This document shows, in pieces, positions 36,102-47,400 of a stretch of DNA of 64,000 nt. The position numbers and the translations under genes are program-made. Source of the DNA: Cyanobium sp. C1_MAG_00004 (GTDB lineage: Bacteria > Cyanobacteriota > Cyanobacteriia > PCC-6307 > Cyanobiaceae); contig JAIXOF010000028.1 in NCBI GenBank assembly GCA_027486935.1, positions 1 to 64,000 of the forward strand, read 5' to 3'. The notes under the pieces are model-generated. The model had not been told where the DNA came from, ran no database searches, and saw only the letters and a list, made by a program, of their open reading frames with translations. Every line of letters starts with the position of its first letter. The stretch's first letter is position 1.

Positions 36102-36479
36102 TCACCAGCGGTTGCCGCCGCCGCCGCCGTAGCCGCCGCCGCCGCCACCACCGCCGTAGCCACCGCCGCCGCCACGGTTGCCACCGCCGCCGCCGCCGTA
36201 ACCACCGCGGCCGCCACCACCACCGCCACCGCCGCCCTCACGGGGGGTGGCTTTGTTGACGCGGATCATGCGGCCCATCCACTCGACGTCCTGAAGGTCA
36301 TCGATGGCCTTTTGTTCGGCGGCGTCGTCAGCAAGCTCCACGAACGCGAAACCGCGTTTGCGACCGGTTTCCCGATCAAGGGGCAGGCTGCACTGACGGA
36401 CTTCGCCGTACTGGCTGAACAGATCAAGCAAGTCCTCACGTTCTGCTTGGAACGAGAGATTGCCGACGTAAATAGTCAT
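36102..36479 (-). CDS. RRM glycine-rich RNA-binding protein (Rbp family)
   Basis: Protein of 125 residues from ATG 36479 (MTIYVGNLSFQAEREDLLDL). It has a single RNA-recognition motif: RNP2 is IYVGNL and RNP1 is KRGFAFVEL (residues about 43-51). The C-terminal 45 residues are almost only Gly with Tyr, Arg and Asn. Such cyanobacterial Rbp proteins bind RNA, are often cold-induced, and affect thylakoid mRNA localisation. About 240 bases without a gene lie upstream, consistent with the long leaders of cold-regulated rbp genes. It lies next to a DEAD-box helicase gene, a functionally related partner. Confidence 0.95.
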   Translation of the reverse strand: MTIYVGNLSFQAEREDLLDLFSQYGEVRQCSLPLDRETGRKRGFAFVELADDAAEQKAIDDLQDVEWMGRMIRVNKATPREGGGGGGGGGRGGYGGGGGGNRGGGGGYGGGGGGGGYGGGGGNRW

Positions 36480-36720
36480 GAGAATGGACTGGAACAAATC
36501 CTGGAACTGATCCGTGTGCTGCCGGGTTCCGAAGGATTGCCAGTGAAGTGCTGGCCGAGCCGATGGAGCCTGTACGCCGTAGGAATCTCAAACACCTTAC
36601 TGCGGCGCCTGAAGAGGAAGGTCCATGGAGAAGCGTGAAGCAGAACCGAAGCAATTCTTTGGTTGCGGCTGCGCTCCCCGCTAGCGTCCCATTGTCAGCG
36701 AATCCTGATCCAACTCGCCC
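36480..36720 (-). promoter_or_regulatory. Gene-free region upstream of the Rbp gene
   Basis: About 240 bases contain no supported coding sequence. Some overlapping frames are open there but lack start signals and family content. The stretch probably holds the leader and promoter of the Rbp gene on the minus strand, and the promoter of the small gene at 36724 on the plus strand. No clear promoter elements could be fixed by eye. Confidence 0.35.
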
Positions 36721-36723
36721 GTG

Positions 36724-36924
36724 ATGCCGGCCCCCGTTCCCTGGAGCCTCGCCTGGAGCGAGGACGGCGAACTCGCCCCCCAGGACCGCTTTGACCTGCT
36801 GCAGACACTGGTCTGCTGTGAAACGACCGATGTCCAGGGGGCCCTGGTGGCCGCCGTCGAGCGGCTCACCAGTGTGGAGCTGACCACGCTTGCGAGCCCG
36901 GATGTGACCGGGCTGTGCGCCTGA
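36724..36924 (+). CDS. Small hypothetical protein, 66 residues
   Basis: Starts at ATG 36724 (GTG 36721 also possible). The sequence PWSLAWSEDGELAPQDRFDL looks structured, followed by an amphipathic helix (LVAAVERLTSVELTTL). No recognised domain. It ends 28 bases before the stop of the convergent helicase gene, with a strong hairpin between them. The length and codon use make it plausible but not certain. Confidence 0.5.
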   Translation: MPAPVPWSLAWSEDGELAPQDRFDLLQTLVCCETTDVQGALVAAVERLTSVELTTLASPDVTGLCA

Positions 36925-36931
36925 GGCCAGC

Positions 36932-36952
36932 GGCCTGAGCCCAGCTAACGGC

Positions 36953-36959
<7 letters not shown>
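36932..36959. terminator. Perfect 10-bp inverted repeat at convergent gene ends
   Basis: GGCCTGAGCC and GGCTCAGGCC are separated by an 8-base loop (cagctaac). It lies at the end of the small gene (stop 36924) and includes the stop codon of the helicase gene (36953-36955). There is no T-run, so it is a candidate bidirectional terminator or RNA-stabilising hairpin. Confidence 0.6.
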
Positions 36960-38743
<1,784 letters not shown>

Positions 38744-38855
38744 GGGTCAAACGGGCCTGAAGAGTCCTTCAACGCAGGCCCGGCAGCAACCCCTGGGATC
38801 TTCTGTCACGCACATCAGGTGGCGCGTGGAAGTCCGAATCGGCTGCCCTGCCCTT

Positions 38856-38881
38856 GATAAAGGTTGAGTTGAAACTTTATC
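38856..38881. promoter_or_regulatory. AT-rich inverted repeat upstream of deaD
   Basis: GATAAAGGTT, loop gagttg, AAACTTTATC: a 10-bp stem with one mismatch in an otherwise GC-rich context, between the cupin gene stop and the helicase start on the minus strand. No T-run follows in either direction, so it may be an operator or a promoter-associated element of deaD rather than a terminator. Confidence 0.45.
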
Positions 38882-38891
38882 ACTCACCGGC

Positions 38892-39224
38892 TCAGCGCCC
38901 GTAATCATCAGCGAGTCGCTCGATGTCGTCCTCGCTCAACCACTCTCCGCGTTGCACCTCGATGATCTCGAGATCCTGGTGCTGGGCCATGGCGCGATGA
39001 ACCGCCCCCAGCGGAATCGTCAGCTGACTGCCGGGCTCGAGCGGCAGCTGCTGGTCATCGAGGGTCAGCACACCGCGGCCAGCCGCCACCAGCCAATGCT
39101 CGCTGCGGTAGCGGTGACGCTGCAGGCTGATGCGGCGGCCACTGCTGATCAACAGCCGCTTGACCCGGTAGCCCTGGCCCTCGGCCAGGGTTTCAAACCA
39201 CCCCCAGGGGCGCTGGGTGCGCAC
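38892..39224 (-). CDS. Cupin, mannose-6-phosphate isomerase (type II)-like
   Basis: Protein of 110 residues from GTG 39224 (M/V-RTQRPWGWFETLAEG). TTG 39245 would overlap recD by 17 bases and is less likely. A single cupin barrel: ISLQRHRYRSEHWLVAAGRG carries metal-binding His residues, TIPLGAVHRAMAQ the second His motif, and IEVQRGEWLSEDDIERL the end. Such short forms correspond to the C-terminal half of bifunctional mannose-6-phosphate isomerase / GDP-mannose pyrophosphorylase. It may isomerise phosphosugars for envelope polysaccharides. Confidence 0.85.
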   Translation of the reverse strand: MRTQRPWGWFETLAEGQGYRVKRLLISSGRRISLQRHRYRSEHWLVAAGRGVLTLDDQQLPLEPGSQLTIPLGAVHRAMAQHQDLEIIEVQRGEWLSEDDIERLADDYGR

Positions 39225-39228
39225 CGAT

Positions 39229-40818
39229 TCAGCTGGCAGGGTCAAGACTCAAGGTGGCAGCTGGCTCCAGTGTGGGCAGCGCAGCGGTGATCAGCCAGGC
39301 CCGCTGGCGGGCCCGCGTCAGGGCGGTGTACAACAACGGCCGCGCCTGGCGCACAGCCTCAGGCAGCAGCACCCAGACCTCGTCGGCTTCGCTGCCCTGG
39401 GCCTTGTGCACGGTCAGGGCCAGGGCGGGCTGGACACCGGGCAGCAGGGCCGGATGAACCCACAATGGGTCGGAGCTGCCCGCCGGCGCAAACAGCAGCA
39501 GGCACCGGCCTTCGCGGGCGACCAACACCCCCAGATCACCGTTGGCCAGGCCCAGATCGTCGCGGTTGACGGGGCACAGGACCGGCGTTCCCAGGGGCCA
39601 GAGCTGGGGACTGGCCAGGAACCCATCCCCCAGCAGAGCCCGGTGAATGGCATCCACCCCCCAGCGGCCCCGCCGCAGGGGGGTGAGCACCAGAAAGCGC
39701 TCCAGCTGGTCCAGCAAGCGGGCCGCAGCCATCGGCGACGCCGGATCGGTGCCGGCCGCCAGGGTCTGCAGCTGCTGTTGCTGCTGGCGCAGGCGCGCCA
39801 GCAGCACCTGGGGCAACCGCGCCGGTGGCTGCTGCAGCCACTGCAGGTTGGCCTGAGGCGGCAGCGGCGCCAGCAGGGGCTCCAGTTCCTGGGCCCCGGC
39901 CCGCAGGGCCGCCGCCACGGCGGCCAGGGCACCGTTGTTGCGGTAGACCCGCGTCAGCTCCACCGCTCCTGGCCCCAGGGCGCTCCGCAGGGCGGGGCTC
40001 TGCAGGTCCTGCAACACCGAACCGGGACCGACCGGCGGCAGCTGGGCCCGGTCGCCCACCAGCACCAGACGGCAGGCCGGGGGCAACGCGTCGAGCAGGG
40101 CCTGCATCAACGGCACATCGACCATCGAGACCTCGTCGATCACCAGCAGGTCCAGGGCCAGCGGCTGGTGGCGGTTGCGGGCAAAGCCCTCTCCACGGCT
40201 CTGCAGCAGCCGGTGCAGGGTGCTGCAGGGCCAGTTGCTCTGCCCCTGGGAGGCCCGCAGACGCGCCGCCGCCTTGCCGGTGGGTGCGGCGAGCTGCACC
40301 CGGCAACCGGGCTGCTGGGCGAGCACGGCCGCCAGCATGCGGCTGACGGTGCTGGTTTTGCCGGTGCCGGGCCCGCCCTCGAGCAGCACCAGCGGGCGGC
40401 TCAGGACCGCCGCCACGGCGGCCTGCTGGCGGGGGTCAAGACCGTCGCCATGGGCGGCCACCAGGGCCAGAACCCGTTCGGCGGCACCGGGTTCGGCCAG
40501 GGACGGCAGCGGCTGCTGGGCCTGCTGCCTTAGGGCCAGCAGCACCCCCTGGCGCTGCTGGTGCCACAGCCGCCACTGCAGCTGGTCCCCCTCGAGCACC
40601 AGGGGTCCAGCGGCGTCACGCAGCAGGGGCGAGGCCAGCAGCGCCCGGCGATGGGCCGGCGACGGCAGGGTGATCTCCAGGCGCCCCTCGGCCAGGGCCG
40701 CGGTCAGATCGCCGATCAGTTCCTCGACCAGGGGGTCGGACTGGCAGCCGTGCAGCCGCGGCAGGGCCTCCTGCAAGCCAGCGACCAGGGCCGTCAACCA
40801 TCGGGGCTGGTCCGGCAT
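39229..40818 (-). CDS. recD: RecBCD subunit RecD (5'-3' helicase)
   Basis: Protein of 529 residues from ATG 40818 (TGATG overlap with recB). Superfamily 1B helicase: motif I GGPGTGKTSTVSRMLAAVL, motif II DLLVIDEVSMVD, motif III LVLVGDRAQLPPVG, and near the C-terminus LTVHKAQGSEADEV and LYTALTRARQ (motifs V and VI). The N-terminal part of about 130 residues, which contacts RecC, is shorter than in Escherichia coli RecD (608 residues). Last gene of the recC-recB-recD operon. Confidence 0.95.
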   Translation of the reverse strand: MPDQPRWLTALVAGLQEALPRLHGCQSDPLVEELIGDLTAALAEGRLEITLPSPAHRRALLASPLLRDAAGPLVLEGDQLQWRLWHQQRQGVLLALRQQAQQPLPSLAEPGAAERVLALVAAHGDGLDPRQQAAVAAVLSRPLVLLEGGPGTGKTSTVSRMLAAVLAQQPGCRVQLAAPTGKAAARLRASQGQSNWPCSTLHRLLQSRGEGFARNRHQPLALDLLVIDEVSMVDVPLMQALLDALPPACRLVLVGDRAQLPPVGPGSVLQDLQSPALRSALGPGAVELTRVYRNNGALAAVAAALRAGAQELEPLLAPLPPQANLQWLQQPPARLPQVLLARLRQQQQQLQTLAAGTDPASPMAAARLLDQLERFLVLTPLRRGRWGVDAIHRALLGDGFLASPQLWPLGTPVLCPVNRDDLGLANGDLGVLVAREGRCLLLFAPAGSSDPLWVHPALLPGVQPALALTVHKAQGSEADEVWVLLPEAVRQARPLLYTALTRARQRAWLITAALPTLEPAATLSLDPAS

Positions 40819-43800
40819 CAACCCCGGCCCTCCAGCACCCGATCGAGGCCCAACAGCCGCGGCAATGGCGGCTGCTCAATGAACACCCCCGGTACCGAAT
40901 CGGCTTCGCTCGGGCCTGGGACGCCCCGCAGAAACACGTAGACGTATCCCCCCAGATGGCGGGCCGGGTCATAGCCCGGCAAGCGCCAGCGCAGGTACCG
41001 ATGCAGGGCCACCAGATACAGATGGGCCTGCAGGGGGTAATGGTTGGCTTCCATCAGCGCCGCCATCGCTGCCGGGGTGTAGTCGGCGGGGCCGCAATGG
41101 AGCGGCTGCCCCTGACCATCGCGGACCCCCAGCCAGTTGCTTTTCCAGTCGAGCACCCACCAGCGCTGACCGTGCCTGAAGACCAGATCGATCGAGCCGG
41201 TCAGAAAGCCGCGGCTGGCGATCGGCAACTGGGCCAGGCTGGCCCCGTAGGGCCCCTCGAACACCTGGGCCAGATCGGCGGCCCGGACGCGCCCCAGGGG
41301 CAGATCGAACGCCATCTCGTGCAGGCGCTCGCCGGGGAGCAGTTGGTCCAGACAGAGCCGCTGCAACGGTCCCCCCAGGGGGGTGTGACGCAGCCGCTCG
41401 AGCCCCTGCAGCACCGGTTCCAGCTGATCGGCGGCAATGCCCGAGCGCACCAGTTCGCGGGCCACCAGCACCGTCTGCTGGTCGGCGGGCAGCTGGTAGT
41501 CGAGCTGCTCCAGGATGCGGTGCAGGCAATCGCCGGCCTGGGCCCCCCTGGGGAAGGCCGCCAGCGGACCGTCGCGCTCGGCTGTCTCGGGGACGGGGTC
41601 CGGCTCCAGCGCCGGCTCGTTGACCAGAGCGTCGGTCTCACGGCCCTCTTCAAGGGCCGCCGGGGCCGCCCCATGGCTGCCGCGGGTCCAGCTGGTGTAG
41701 CTGTTGCGCCCCCAGCTGCCATCGAGCGTCCGGCTGGGCAACGGCCCCAGCGCCAGGGTGCGGGCCGCGTCCACAGGGGCGGGGTGCCAGCGCGGCGGCT
41801 GGCCCTCGTCGGCGACCGGGGAGCCCAGCACCAGCTCGATCGGCAGCTGGCGGGTCTCGATCTGCTGCTGCAACCCCTGCAGCCAATCGGCATCGCTGCG
41901 CTCGCCATAGGGGTCGTGGTCGGGATCCGGCGGCGGTGCATCGGCGAACAACCAGGGGTGCAGGGGGTTGCCCTGCTGCCCTGCCGCCGGGCCCCAGACC
42001 AGCACCAGCTGCCGGCAGGCCCGGGTGAGCGCCACGTAGGCCAGCCGTTCCCGTTCGGCCAGTTCGGCCAGCCGCTGCTGCTGCCGGGCCCGCCGGCCCT
42101 GGCCCCAATGAGGATTGAGGTGCAGATCGAAATGGGGATCACCGCCCTCGCGGGGATGCCAACGCACCCCCGGGCGCACGGCACCCCGGTCCTGGCCCGG
42201 GGCCTGCCACAGATAGGGGCAGATCACGACCGGGTACTCGAGGCCTTTGCTGCGGTGCACAGTCACCACGGCCACGGCGGCATCGACCGCATCGCTGTGG
42301 GGCTGGTGCGCCTCGGGCACCATGCGTTCGGGCTCGAGCCGCAGGCGCCGCAACCAGTCGGCAGCGGCCGCAGGGCCCAGTTGATCGGCATGGATGCGCT
42401 CTTGCAGCAGGGCCGCGCATTGCTGCAGATCGGCCAGCAGCCGCCCGCCCAGGGCCAGCCGGGCCAGGCCCCGGTCCTCGAGCAGGTCCGCCAGCACCGC
42501 CAGCAATCCCAGGCGCGGCAACTGAACGGCCAGCTGGGCCAGCCGTCCCGCCAGGGCGCTCCACTGCTGGGGCGTGGCCTCAGCCAGCTGCTGGGCAGTC
42601 CAGCCCAGCAGGGGGGACGCCGCCAACAGACGCAGACGACCGCTGCGGCCCGGATCGGCCAGGGCATCCAGCAGCCGCTGCAGGGCAGCGGCTGCTGCGC
42701 TCTCGAACACATCGCCGCGGCTGACCAGGCGACTGGCGACGCCACAGCGCTCGAGCTCGCGGCGCAGGCCCTCGGCCTGGGCGTGGGTGCTCACCAGCAG
42801 GCAGAGATCGCCGGCGGCCACACCCTGCTGCAGCAGGCCGACGGTGTGGGCAGCCACCCGGACTGCCACCAGCGGCTCAAGGGTGCTGCGGCTGGGGGGA
42901 CGGGTGCCGGCCGGGCGGGTGCCGCCCAGCCACAGCAGCTGCAGCGCAGTCGGCAGGGGCCCTGTTCCGTCCTGAGCAGCCCCGGGCGCGACCGGCGGCA
43001 CCGCCAGGCGCGACCGCCTGAGGCCCGGGGCCATCAGGCGATTGAGGCCGCTCAGCAGGTCGGGGGTTGAGCGGTAATTGACCCCCAGTTGGCTGATGCC
43101 ACCGGTGGCCCCGGCCTGGTCCCGGGCCCGCTGATAGGTCTCGAGCTCGCCGCCCCTGAAGCGGTAGATCGCCTGCTTGGGATCGCCCACCAGCACCAAC
43201 CGATGCCGGTCCGGGTCAAAGGCCGCCAGCAGGATCCGCCACTGGATCGGGTCGGTGTCCTGGAACTCGTCCACCAGCACGGCGCCGTAGCGGTTGGCGA
43301 CGCTCTGCAGCACAGCAGCCCGGCCTGGATCCAGGGGGTCCAGGGCCGCCAGCAGCTGGCCAAAGCCCAGCCGGCCGGCCTGGCGGCGCCGGCGTTGCAG
43401 CTCGGCCAAGCCCCAGTGGCAGCCATGCAGCAGCACCAGCTCGGCGGGCCCCTCGCGCAAGCGGGCGATCGCCTCAAGCAGGGGGCGCTGGGGCAGCGAG
43501 GGATCGGCGCTGACCTCGCAGCTGCGGGCCACCTTGGCGAACGCACCCGGATGGAAGTAGTCGGCCAGCAGCGGCTGGCTGACCACGGCGCCGTGATCGC
43601 CGCCGGGGGGTTGGGCGGCGATCCAGCTGTCGAGATCGCCGCAACGGTCCCGTCGCGGCTTGGCGCTGTACGGGGTGGTCGCCCCGGCGCCCAGGGCCTT
43701 CCACTGGGCGGCAGCGGCGCACAGGTCGGACTCCAGGGCCCGGCCCCGATCGCTCCAAAGCTGGACAAAGGCCTGCCAGCGCTCGCCCCACAGCGCCTGC

Positions 43801-44450
43801 AACTGGAGGGCCAGCGGGGTCTCGGCCCCGAGGCCGTCCGGCAGGGGGTCGAGCTGCAGGGCCGGGTCGCCATCGAGGGCCAGCAGCAGCGGTTCGAGCG
43901 CCGCCGGCCCCTTGAGCTGCTGCTGCACGCCGGTCAGCAGGTGCAGGGGCAGGGGCAGCACCTGCTGCTGCCAGTGGTCGTGGGCGACCTGGCGCACCAG
44001 GGCAGCCGGATCAGCATCCAGCTGCAGCTCAGGGGGCTGGCCCGCCTCGAGGGCCTGGCGCTGCAGGGTGCGCCGGCAGAACCCGTGCAGGGTGGTGATG
44101 TCGGCGGTGTCGAGCTCCTCGAGGGCCAGCAGCAGCGGCGCCCGCAGGTGGTCCGCCCGGGGCCTGGCGCGCTCCAGCCAGGCCGCCAGGGTGGGGTCAG
44201 GGGAGGGCCGGGCCGCGTCTTCGAGGCAGGCCAAGGCCTGCTGCAACCGCCGGCCGATGCGGTCGCGCAGCTCGGCGGCGGCGGCCTCGGTGAAGGTGAC
44301 CACCAGCAGCTGGCGCAGGCTCAGCTCGGTTTCACTGAGCAGCCGCAGCACCAACTGGGCCAGGGCAAAGGTCTTGCCGGTGCCGGCACTGGCCTCGAGC
44401 AGCCGCAGCCCCGGCGTCAAGGCAAAGCTGTTGGCCTCAAATGGCTCCAT
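40818..44450 (-). CDS. recB: RecBCD subunit RecB (3'-5' helicase and nuclease)
   Basis: Protein of 1210 residues, close to the normal 1180. UvrD-type helicase motifs: I EASAGTGKTFALAQLVLRLL, II VDEFQDTD, III LVGDPKQAIYRFRGGE, motif V/VI TVHRSKGLEYPV and YVALTRACRQLVLVW. The C-terminal nuclease domain has GDCLHRILEQLDY, the acidic residue in GSIDLVF and the catalytic VLDWKSNW (D-x-K). It unwinds and degrades double-strand DNA ends and loads RecA after Chi. TGATG overlaps on both sides couple translation with recC and recD. Confidence 0.97.
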   Translation of the reverse strand: MEPFEANSFALTPGLRLLEASAGTGKTFALAQLVLRLLSETELSLRQLLVVTFTEAAAAELRDRIGRRLQQALACLEDAARPSPDPTLAAWLERARPRADHLRAPLLLALEELDTADITTLHGFCRRTLQRQALEAGQPPELQLDADPAALVRQVAHDHWQQQVLPLPLHLLTGVQQQLKGPAALEPLLLALDGDPALQLDPLPDGLGAETPLALQLQALWGERWQAFVQLWSDRGRALESDLCAAAAQWKALGAGATTPYSAKPRRDRCGDLDSWIAAQPPGGDHGAVVSQPLLADYFHPGAFAKVARSCEVSADPSLPQRPLLEAIARLREGPAELVLLHGCHWGLAELQRRRRQAGRLGFGQLLAALDPLDPGRAAVLQSVANRYGAVLVDEFQDTDPIQWRILLAAFDPDRHRLVLVGDPKQAIYRFRGGELETYQRARDQAGATGGISQLGVNYRSTPDLLSGLNRLMAPGLRRSRLAVPPVAPGAAQDGTGPLPTALQLLWLGGTRPAGTRPPSRSTLEPLVAVRVAAHTVGLLQQGVAAGDLCLLVSTHAQAEGLRRELERCGVASRLVSRGDVFESAAAAALQRLLDALADPGRSGRLRLLAASPLLGWTAQQLAEATPQQWSALAGRLAQLAVQLPRLGLLAVLADLLEDRGLARLALGGRLLADLQQCAALLQERIHADQLGPAAAADWLRRLRLEPERMVPEAHQPHSDAVDAAVAVVTVHRSKGLEYPVVICPYLWQAPGQDRGAVRPGVRWHPREGGDPHFDLHLNPHWGQGRRARQQQRLAELAERERLAYVALTRACRQLVLVWGPAAGQQGNPLHPWLFADAPPPDPDHDPYGERSDADWLQGLQQQIETRQLPIELVLGSPVADEGQPPRWHPAPVDAARTLALGPLPSRTLDGSWGRNSYTSWTRGSHGAAPAALEEGRETDALVNEPALEPDPVPETAERDGPLAAFPRGAQAGDCLHRILEQLDYQLPADQQTVLVARELVRSGIAADQLEPVLQGLERLRHTPLGGPLQRLCLDQLLPGERLHEMAFDLPLGRVRAADLAQVFEGPYGASLAQLPIASRGFLTGSIDLVFRHGQRWWVLDWKSNWLGVRDGQGQPLHCGPADYTPAAMAALMEANHYPLQAHLYLVALHRYLRWRLPGYDPARHLGGYVYVFLRGVPGPSEADSVPGVFIEQPPLPRLLGLDRVLEGRG

Positions 44451-47400
44451 CAGCGCACCTGCTCCAGCAGGGGTGCGAGCAATGCGGCCGCCAGCTCGGT
44501 GCGCTCGCGGCCGGCCTCGGCAGCGAGCAGCTCGCTGCCGTTGAGGTCAGCACCAAAGCAGAGGGCCTGTTCCGGTTCGGCCCGCTCACCCGGCTGCTGG
44601 GGGCTGCCCTCCCAGGTGGTGATCGCCTTGGCCTCGCCAGCTGTGACCAGGGCCCAGCCCGTTTCGGGCGGCACCGGCCAGCAGCGGCCATGCCACTGCT
44701 GCTGCAACCCACCCAGCCGCTCGAGCTCGGCCTGGGCAGCCGCCTCGGCCGGGGGGGCCAGGGCCAGCTGCACGCCAAACCCCTTGGCGCCGCGGGCCAG
44801 CAGCACCGCACCCTGGGGCTGTTGGCCCGCAGCCGCGGCCAGCAGCAGCTGCAGCCACAGCGCCAGGCGGTGGCGGCTGCGGTCGCGGGCATGGTGCACC
44901 AGCACCACCGTCTGACCGCGCCAGTGCAGCCGCTGCTGCCATGGACCCCAGTTGGCCTGGCACCACTGGGGTACCCCAAGGCTTTCGAGCTGCTGCTGCA
45001 CGGTGCACCAGCGCTGGGCCAGGGTGGCGGCTTCGAGGACGCCGCCCCCCAGGGGGGGCAGCAGGGCCCGGCCCCGCCAGCGCCGCAACCAACCGTCGGG
45101 TTCGGCCAGCTCGAACGCCGCAGCAGGGTCAGAGTCGTCAGGATCCAGGAGCTCGTCGAGCGCCGGGCGCAGCAGGGCGGCCCGCTGCTGTTCGGCCAGC
45201 GCCAGCGCATCGAGATCGTCGATCAGCTCGGCCCATTCGCGCGGGGCCAGCCCCAGCCCCCGCAGCCACTGCCGCTGGGGGGCGACCAGCCAGTCCCGCA
45301 GGCGCTCGTAGGGTTCGGCCTCAACCGGAGCCGACTGCAGCGCCGCCACCGGTTCGATCCGGGGCCCGGCCAACGGGAGTAGGGGCGGCACCGCCGCCGG
45401 ATTGTCCAGCAGCCGGCGCGCCCGCAGCAGCCGGCGGTCGCAGCTGGAGGGAGGCCGCTCGCTTGCCGGCTCAAAGTTGCTGCGGTCGAGGGAGCTGGCC
45501 GCGTGCTGAACCACCAGACCAGTGCCGCCGCAGGGCAGCTGGGACTGCAACCACTCGAGCCATTGGCGCACCGGGGTGGCCGGCGGCAGCGGCTCACCGG
45601 TGCGCTCATCACGGCTGCTCCAGCAGATCAGCAGGTGGTCGCGGGCCGAGAGCAGGGCCTCGAGCAGCACATAGCGGTCCTGATCGGCGGGGTTGGGGTC
45701 CCCCAGGCGGCGCTGCTGTTCGAGCAGGTGAAAGCCGGGCCGCTGACGCTGCCGCGGAAACACGCCCGCATCCAGACCCAGCAGCACGATCACCCGGTGC
45801 GGGATCGCCCGCATCGGTTCAAGGGCGCTGACGGTCAGCGCACCACTGCGGTGGCCGAAGCGGCCCGAATCGGCGCTCAGGCGCTCGTCGAGCACGGCCG
45901 CCACCACCGCGGCTGTGAGCTCGAGCTCACAGCCGGCCGCCACCTGCTGCCAGTCATCGATGGCGGCCAGCAGCTGGGGCAGCTCCCAGGCCTGGTCGCT
46001 GACGGCTGAGCCCCCCTCACCGAACAGATCCCGCAGCATGGCGCCCAGCAGCTCGGCCCAGGCCGCACTGGTGCGGGGCCGGCGCAGCTGGCCGAGCCAA
46101 TGGCGCAACCGCCCCAACAGGTGAAGCCAGCGGCCCAGCAGCTCGAGCTCCAGGCCAAGGGGCTGGGGGGCGGTGTCACCCGGGGCCAGCCCGGGCTGGG
46201 CGGGCAGCACCAATCCCAGCAGCAGACGGTCGCAGGCCCAGGCCAGGCTGCCGCTGGCGCACCCACCCCGCTCGCGGGCGTCGAGACCCCAGCGAAATCC
46301 GAGTTGCTGCAACTGCTGGTTGAGGGCCTGGATCTGGTCGCGCTCAAGTCCAAAAGCCTGCCCCAGGCAGGGACGCTCGAGCAGCTGCTCAAGGGCCGAA
46401 GCCGTGAACCGCTCTCCGGCCAGCTGCAAAAGCTGCAGCAGGGTGCGGCTCAGGTCGGCTTCGCTCTGTTGGCTGCGGTCGGTGAGCCGCCAGGGCAAGG
46501 GCACACCGGTGGCGTCCTGGTCAGCAAAAACCGAGGCCAGCAGCGGCGCCAGGGCATCGACCTCGGGCGTCATCACCAGCACGTCACGGGGCTCGAGCGT
46601 GGGATCGGCCGCCAGCAGCTGCAGCACCCGGTCGCGCACGATCTGCACCTGGCGCAGCCGACCCGGGCAAGGGTGAAATTCGAGCGAGGCATCGCCGCGG
46701 CCCCGTTCCAACACCAGGGATTGATCGGGGTCGGCCAGCTGCTGTTGCAGCTGGGCCAGCAGGGGCGCCGGCCCCTCACCCCGGTGAACCGCTGCGGCGG
46801 CAAAGAACAGATCGTGTTCGCGGCTGACACCCAGCTGGCTCTCGCCAGTGCCCTCGAGCAGCTGCTGAAACTCGGCCCCCAGACGACCGAAACGGGCATC
46901 CAGTCCGGGGGCCGCCAACAACCAGTCGCCGGCCAGCGGCTGCTGCAGGGCCACGGCGTCACTGAGCTGGCGCCGCCGGTCGGTGCAGCGCTGCCACAGG
47001 TCGCGGCAGGGGGTCAGCAGATAGAGATCCACCGGCAGATGGGCACTGAGGGCCTGCAGCAGCTGCACCTGCACCGGCGCCATGGCGCTCAGACCAAACA
47101 GGCGCAGCCGCTGGGGCAACACGCCAGCCGGCAGCTGCCCCCGGCGCAGGCGGGCGATGGCCCGTTGCACCCGCAGGCCAAAGGGCTCCACCCCGAGCCG
47201 CTGACGCAACAGGGTCAGCAGCAGGGGCTGCCAGCCTTGCTGGTGGTCCTGGTCTTGATCCTGTCCTTGGCCTTGGCCTTGGTCTTGGCCCTGCCACCAC
47301 AGGGCGAGCTGATCAGGCCTGTACAGGGCGTAATCATCCAGGGCATCGGCGATGGCACGACCCAGTTGCCAGCGGGCCAGATCCAGCTGGCCGGGCGCTT

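Noticed and set aside
36102-36260. Glycine codon repeats read at first as a possible simple-sequence satellite or CRISPR-like array.
   Set aside because: They lie in frame in the RRM protein and encode its Gly-rich tail, as in other Rbp proteins.
40956-43070. Long plus-strand open frames across recB (also 43089-44915 and 46100-47758 across recB/recC).
   Set aside because: They mirror the recB and recC genes and are full of low-complexity Gln/Gly/Arg; no domain motifs.
47240-47295. Short hexamer repeats that look like a CRISPR leader or minisatellite.
   Set aside because: The repeats are in frame within recC, with no spacers; kept only as a coding low-complexity repeat.
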